64,000 nt of DNA from Lachnospiraceae oral taxon 107 str. F0167. GTDB lineage: Bacteria; Bacillota; Clostridia; Lachnospirales; Lachnospiraceae. Position numbers and translations under genes: made by a program. Where the stretch lies: positions 5,853 to 69,852 of the forward strand of contig GL890590.1 in NCBI GenBank assembly GCA_000209465.1, read 5' to 3'. The notes under the pieces were generated by a model. The model did not search any database, was not told the DNA's origin, and was given only the letters and a program-made list of their open reading frames with translations. Every line of letters begins with the position of its first letter. Positions within the stretch are counted from its first letter, which is position 1. Below are positions 63,901 to 64,000 of this stretch, one piece after another.

Positions 63901-64000
63901 AGTTGCTGTAAAGTTTGCACCTGAGACGGGAGCATTCGGAATAACAACAGAATCATTAAAGCAGGCAAAAAACAGCTTTAATACAAATGCTACAAGTGCA
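60944..64000 (+). CDS. Giant surface protein, N-terminal part (continues past window end)
   Basis: The frame opens at ATG 60944 behind GGGAGAA and is still open at the window end, 1019 codons so far. A signal peptide (MKRRKIKRYFASVLAALTAL, cut after NVLA) is followed by beta-rich repeats of the InlB/Flg_new kind (VRFRAGSNGSIAG... GYVFAGWYNLSGN) and MucBP-like strands (KYRSTVGATDPNFP). Residues ~710-980 repeat, in the same order, the three-module block of the preceding giant protein (YVVVDENGTVVAAK; YALVDENGDVVAQAG; NTVLEAVYAEP). No wall-binding repeats are reached within the window; they may lie beyond it. Confidence 0.85.
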   Translation, partial: MKRRKIKRYFASVLAALTALSMMPTNVLANESSDYYNIVHGKFGASTSVAHAAASKIVFDTGEGPGLNKSTYTGWAGSTVGASGYYEFSGAAGSLLSATAPFNGGNYGSIAFSGGNKPDLPWGGAGGTIPTWNGYSFQGWKRIVVNDATGGNEEAKTSMEPAYPYYSYVIYKALWSGSSTFNLKTTAVRDLGGGNTWKFNEQTTGLQPGNSVERTAIEVPGYKLLSANGVEIGESKTNSADNTPIGDAKILVNAQGNGFTGVMPNRNVDVNFNYEPDTSKTFRVKVEYVADNGGIETPIILSGNNNNVGNFPAESDNGGAGITVPLLANIPSAPDAYGVVQHKYNYLGYEIVTGNNDSGAVTIGSNTYYKVRGLDTTGSPFTSNHASVNATTPFKINKMPNQGVTIKYKYTENAAFPTNVTVKYRSTVGATDPNFPTINDETHTHAAGSTYSDIVLPVVDHYTYSYIDYDTAQFNLFTPVPPSGSTPGSITYDPKEGGDTITVYYSPNLADMATVTLSSTTGGSLGGITTPPQFIAGTHALSDIVASVTTAGTANTGYVEDGWYYANASGNGVSTTNPNKLEMTDMLTLTGGQTTKLIFKYVKDPNAWSTVRFRAGSNGSIAGAPSQTEKLNGTALSSIAPTPTANAGYVFAGWYNLSGNLVGTTSGFSAGDTVQSADTYTAMFMLDPLLNEDHIYAIPHLNPSVDANGNGKIKVENVNTLRDYVVVDENGTVVAAKSGITLQNRAIENLVPGQKYSVYEIAAGQPQSVGSPFVPGANQSQPAVAIVPSVGSGYSVNISGNSATITVNPASSSAVYALVDENGDVVAQAGSADGWVSPSSGSVTFSGLSPEKTYSVVSKPVGGSQTPQANAAAGYGKTISVSSGNTSSTLPLTVKIEGEGRISGHTSGGASVAVNNQQLISDVKAGDQVSISTNSTDAAGNAFVKWQLISGNVNGFNGNNRSQTITVNSNTVLEAVYAEPIPATPSVAVKFAPETGAFGITTESLKQAKNSFNTNATSA

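Noticed and set aside
1-64000. CRISPR arrays, tRNA or rRNA genes
   Set aside because: No regularly spaced repeats and no cloverleaf-like or ribosomal segments were seen in the intergenic regions by eye.

Overview
The window looks like chromosomal DNA from a low-GC, Gram-positive anaerobe of the Clostridia, most likely the family Lachnospiraceae. This rests on AT-rich codon use, strong AAGGAGG-type ribosome sites, frequent TTG starts, lipoprotein-type sugar-binding proteins, a VanRS-like two-component pair, choline-binding-type repeats on surface proteins and the ygeWXY/yqeA gene set. Assignment below family level is inference. No rRNA, tRNA or CRISPR array was seen.

Layout. 1-4.4 kb is accessory: the C-terminal part of an IS4-type transposase, a small membrane protein, an internally deleted IS1182-type transposase relic, D-lyxose isomerase, and a two-gene module (SMC/OLD-like ATPase plus a small protein with a PD-(D/E)XK-like motif) that may be an undescribed defence pair. 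4.5-17 kb is an alpha-glucoside locus: LacI regulator with a perfect operator, an NBD-less CUT1 importer, GH65 phosphorylase, beta-phosphoglucomutase, GH31, a thioredoxin-fold ArsC-like protein and GH3. 17-26 kb is a sialic-acid-type locus: N-acetylneuraminate lyase, ROK kinase, AraC regulator, a second NBD-less CUT1 importer and a Gfo/Idh/MocA oxidoreductase, with a lone TrpB-like gene on the minus strand in the middle. 26-33.4 kb is a minus-strand operon (PAS-HTH regulator, ygeX, ygeY, ygeW, yqeA, purine permease) of the type linked to anaerobic purine/urate breakdown.

33.6-45.9 kb holds a small lipoprotein, tadA, a response regulator/histidine kinase pair, ftsH behind a CIRCE-like operator, a TetR-controlled heterodimeric ABC exporter, an orphan BrnA antitoxin with the last codons of its toxin, and prfB with its programmed frameshift. 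45.9-48.4 kb is a minus-strand RloA/RloB (AbiL-like) module in which rloB carries an in-frame stop. 48.8-49.9 kb is the conserved rpsF-ssb-rpsR operon. From 50 kb to the end are surface genes: a cell-wall-binding-repeat protein with HIT and rhomboid genes, then an operon of three large secreted proteins. The last runs off the window, and the last two share a block of about 270 residues in the same module order.

Many intergenic regions are readable. Operators overlap or abut promoters for lacI, the yge operon, tetR, brnA and ftsH. Both sugar transporters have a hairpin between the binding-protein gene and the first permease gene.
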